Shown here: positions 55,841 to 57,823 of the stretch, piece after piece
Position numbering within the stretch: position 1 is the first letter of the stretch
Layout of the letters: each line of letters begins with the position of its first letter
Source: Candidatus Peregrinibacteria bacterium GW2011_GWF2_39_17
Lineage (GTDB): Bacteria > Patescibacteriota > Gracilibacteria > UBA1369 > UBA12473
Assembly: GCA_000993615.1 (NCBI GenBank)
Contig: LBWM01000009.1
Coordinates: forward strand, 1-57,823
Direction of reading: 5' to 3'
Length of the DNA: 57,823 bases
Notes under the pieces: model-generated
What the model was told of the DNA's origin: nothing
The model's database searches: none
Seen by the model: only the letters and a program-made list of their open reading frames with translations
Program-made: the position numbers and the translations under genes

Positions 55841-57637
55841 TTATCTCGACCGTCGGCGTTCAAGCTCAGTTAAAAACTTTTTTCGCAATCTTACCCGCGT
55901 CGGTGTAATTTCCACGTACTCATCCTGACCGATATATTCAATCGCTTTTTCCAAAGTCAAAGGCACGACCGGAGTTAAATCCAAAGCTTCGTCCGTTCCC
56001 GAAGCTCGTACATTTGTTAACTGCTTATTCTTGGTGGGATTCACTGTTAAATCCGAACCCTGATTATGCTCTCCAATCACCATCCCCTCATATACTTCAG
56101 TGGTTGGCTCGACAAAAAGAGGCCCACGTTCCTGTAATTTCCAAAGTGAATAAGCCATGGCTGTTCCTGTTTCTCCTGAAATTAAAGACCCAACACTCCT
56201 TTTTGAAATAACCCCAAGCCAAGGCGCAAAATGATCAAAAGCATGATAAAGCGTCCCCTCTCCACGCGTCAAAAGTAAAAAATAGGAACGAAAACCTAAA
56301 AGACCCCTAGTTGGAATCTCAAATTCCAATAAAGTATTCCCATTTTCTGTGCTCATTTGCGTCATAATTCCTTTACGTTGCGATAAAGCCTGAATAACCG
56401 TTCCGGCCATAGCATCCGGCACATTAACTACTACATTCTCCATCGGTTCCTGCTTTACACCATTAATTTCATGCGTAACCACCTGCGGCTGAGAAATTTG
56501 CAATTCAAATCCTTCTCTACGCATGGTTTCAATCAGAACCGCGATGTGCATTTCTCCCCTTCCGTATACTTTTATGGCATCACTATTTTCCTGTAATTCA
56601 ATTTTGAGCCCCACATTTGTTTCCAATTCCTTCTGCAAACGATCACGAATATGCCGTCCAGTTACAAATTTACCTTCTCGCCCGGCAAAAGGAGAATCAT
56701 TAACCATAAATTCAATAGCCAGAGCTGGCGGATCAACCTTAATAGCAGCCAAAGGTTCGTGCATTGAATCTGTGGTAATAGTTTCGCCAACGTAAATATT
56801 AGGCAAACCAGCCACAGCCACCAAATCGCCGGCCTGAATTTTAGTAGCCTCAACCCTATTCATCCCTTCAAAGGTAAACATTTTAGAAATTTTCCCTGTC
56901 CTTTTTTCTCCATCAACAGAAATAATAGTTACTCCCTGATTATTCCCCTCCAACACTCCGTCATAAATCCTCCCAATCGCCATTCTTCCTAGAAAATTAT
57001 CATAAGTAAGTGTAGCTGGTTGCATACAAAATGGAGCCTTTAAATCACCTTTAGCCGGAGGCACGTGCTCCAAAATAAAATCAATCAAGGGCGTAATATC
57101 TTTTTTTTGATCCTCAAGATTTCGAAGTGCAACTCCCTGCTTGGCAATGGCATACATATAAGGAAAATCTAACTGCTCATGAGAAGCACCAAGATTGGAA
57201 AATAAATCAAAAGTTAAATCCAAAACCGTATCAGGCCTAGCCATGGGCTTATCAATTTTATTAATTACGACCAAAACTTTATGTCCCAATTCTAAAGATT
57301 TTTTAAGCACAAATTTAGTTTGCGGCATCGGCCCCTCAAAAGCATCAACTACTAATAAAACCGCATCAACCATTCTTAAAATTCGCTCTACCTCAGACCC
57401 AAAATCAGCGTGCCCGGGAGTATCCACAATATTAATTTTTTGTCCTTTATAAATGATAGCCGCGTTTTTAGCATAAATTGTTATTCCTCTTTCCTTTTCC
57501 TGATCATAACTATCCATTGCCCGCTCTTCCAACCCTTTACGAGCATCAAATCCATCACTAGCCTTAAGTAATGCATCAACCAAGGTGGTTTTGCCATGAT
57601 CCACATGAGCCACAATCGCAATATTGAAAATCGCCAT
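55841..57637 (-). CDS. typA: translational GTPase TypA/BipA
   Basis: A 598-residue ribosome-associated GTPase of the elongation-factor superfamily, involved in 50S assembly and stress/cold adaptation in other bacteria. The G1 motif A-H-V-D-H-G-K-T-T is at residues 10-18, G2 R-G-I-T-I, G3 D-T-P-G-H-A-D-F, G4 N-K-I-D. After the G domain come the domain II beta barrel, the EF-G-like domains III and V, and the BipA-specific C-terminus (R-G-L-L-G-F-R and the G-T-A-M-A-Y-S-L-W-K-L-Q-E-R-G segment). The ATG at 57637 gives the standard N-terminus; the frame extends to 57715 with unlikely residues. It is the last gene before the right terminal repeat. Confidence 0.95.
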   Translation of the reverse strand: MAIFNIAIVAHVDHGKTTLVDALLKASDGFDARKGLEERAMDSYDQEKERGITIYAKNAAIIYKGQKINIVDTPGHADFGSEVERILRMVDAVLLVVDAFEGPMPQTKFVLKKSLELGHKVLVVINKIDKPMARPDTVLDLTFDLFSNLGASHEQLDFPYMYAIAKQGVALRNLEDQKKDITPLIDFILEHVPPAKGDLKAPFCMQPATLTYDNFLGRMAIGRIYDGVLEGNNQGVTIISVDGEKRTGKISKMFTFEGMNRVEATKIQAGDLVAVAGLPNIYVGETITTDSMHEPLAAIKVDPPALAIEFMVNDSPFAGREGKFVTGRHIRDRLQKELETNVGLKIELQENSDAIKVYGRGEMHIAVLIETMRREGFELQISQPQVVTHEINGVKQEPMENVVVNVPDAMAGTVIQALSQRKGIMTQMSTENGNTLLEFEIPTRGLLGFRSYFLLLTRGEGTLYHAFDHFAPWLGVISKRSVGSLISGETGTAMAYSLWKLQERGPLFVEPTTEVYEGMVIGEHNQGSDLTVNPTKNKQLTNVRASGTDEALDLTPVVPLTLEKAIEYIGQDEYVEITPTRVRLRKKFLTELERRRSR

Positions 57638-57724
57638 AATAATTCTGATATTTAAAATTAAGGTTTCCCGCGGATCATAAACTAATTTAAGCAGTAAAAC
57701 AATAGACCTCTTCAAACCCTAATT

Positions 57725-57823
57725 TTACGTAGTTTCACGAATCTCGAGGGCACTCTTGGGAAAGAGAGGGATGTAGAATAGGTATGCTTAATATCTAAAC
57801 CACATCCCATGAAACTATATCAT
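57725..57823. repeat. 99-bp terminal inverted repeat, right copy
   Basis: Exact reverse complement of bases 1-99. It lies 87 bp upstream of the typA start. Together with the left copy it brackets the whole window, with genes at both ends transcribed inward. Confidence 0.95.

Noticed and set aside
1-57823. CRISPR array, transposase, integrase or phage genes
   Set aside because: No regular short repeats with spacers, no DDE/serine/tyrosine recombinase motifs and no phage structural genes are visible.

Overview
The window is a 57.8 kb AT-rich bacterial contig. It encodes ordinary bacterial housekeeping genes (asnS, gmk, ssb, typA, trxB, pepA, two tRNAs), many proteins without recognisable families, very large secreted proteins, and almost no Shine-Dalgarno sequences in front of its genes. 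TGA is used as a true stop (for example the sigma-factor gene ending at 23118, and the genes whose stops lie at 29208 and 45961), so this is the standard bacterial code, not the TGA=Gly code of Gracilibacteria/SR1. The mix fits a Candidate Phyla Radiation (Patescibacteria) genome, possibly Peregrinibacteria-like. That placement is inference; there is no rRNA here to test it. The first and last 99 bases are a perfect inverted repeat of each other.

Layout. 0.2-9 kb: coiled-coil protein, cobO-type adenosyltransferase, thioredoxin reductase, NrnA-like DHH phosphoesterase, leucyl aminopeptidase, bifunctional nuclease, half-size TauE-like membrane protein and a small secreted protein. 9.2-18.4 kb: one gene for a 3048-residue surface protein (signal peptide, lamin-tail-like domain, many Ig-like repeats, fibronectin III, three SLH domains). 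18.6-22.4 kb: mntP, asnS, a CSCS-type permease and a GerMN lipoprotein. 22.5-28.7 kb: an ECF sigma factor overlapping (ATGA) an 1849-residue membrane-anchored alpha-2-macroglobulin with a Hint (intein-like) domain inserted in its glycine-rich bait-region linker and no thioester cysteine. 28.7-36.4 kb: a frameshifted GNAT gene, a 667-residue membrane-anchored protein, and a divergently transcribed transglutaminase-VWA protein plus MoxR-like AAA+ ATPase. 36.4-44.4 kb: ferric-reductase-like membrane protein, MATE transporter, lipoprotein, tRNA-Gln, gmk, a probable 0.43 kb structured RNA, ssb, a THUMP/TRM11-like methyltransferase, tRNA-Asn and small membrane proteins. 44.8-52.4 kb: unknown proteins, a TrmB-like regulator, and a tight VWA / J-domain / ATP-grasp operon. 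52.4-57.8 kb: zinc-ribbon proteins, a metalloprotease-like lipoprotein, small membrane peptides and typA.

The most notable candidates for new biology are (1) the sigma factor / Hint-bearing alpha-2-macroglobulin pair, which looks like a membrane-anchored protease sensor with its own transcription factor; (2) the VWA/J-domain/ATP-grasp operon; (3) the transglutaminase-VWA/MoxR pair sharing a back-to-back promoter with a large membrane protein; and (4) the promoter- and terminator-bounded RNA between gmk and ssb. Functions are assigned from motifs read by eye; no database search was possible.
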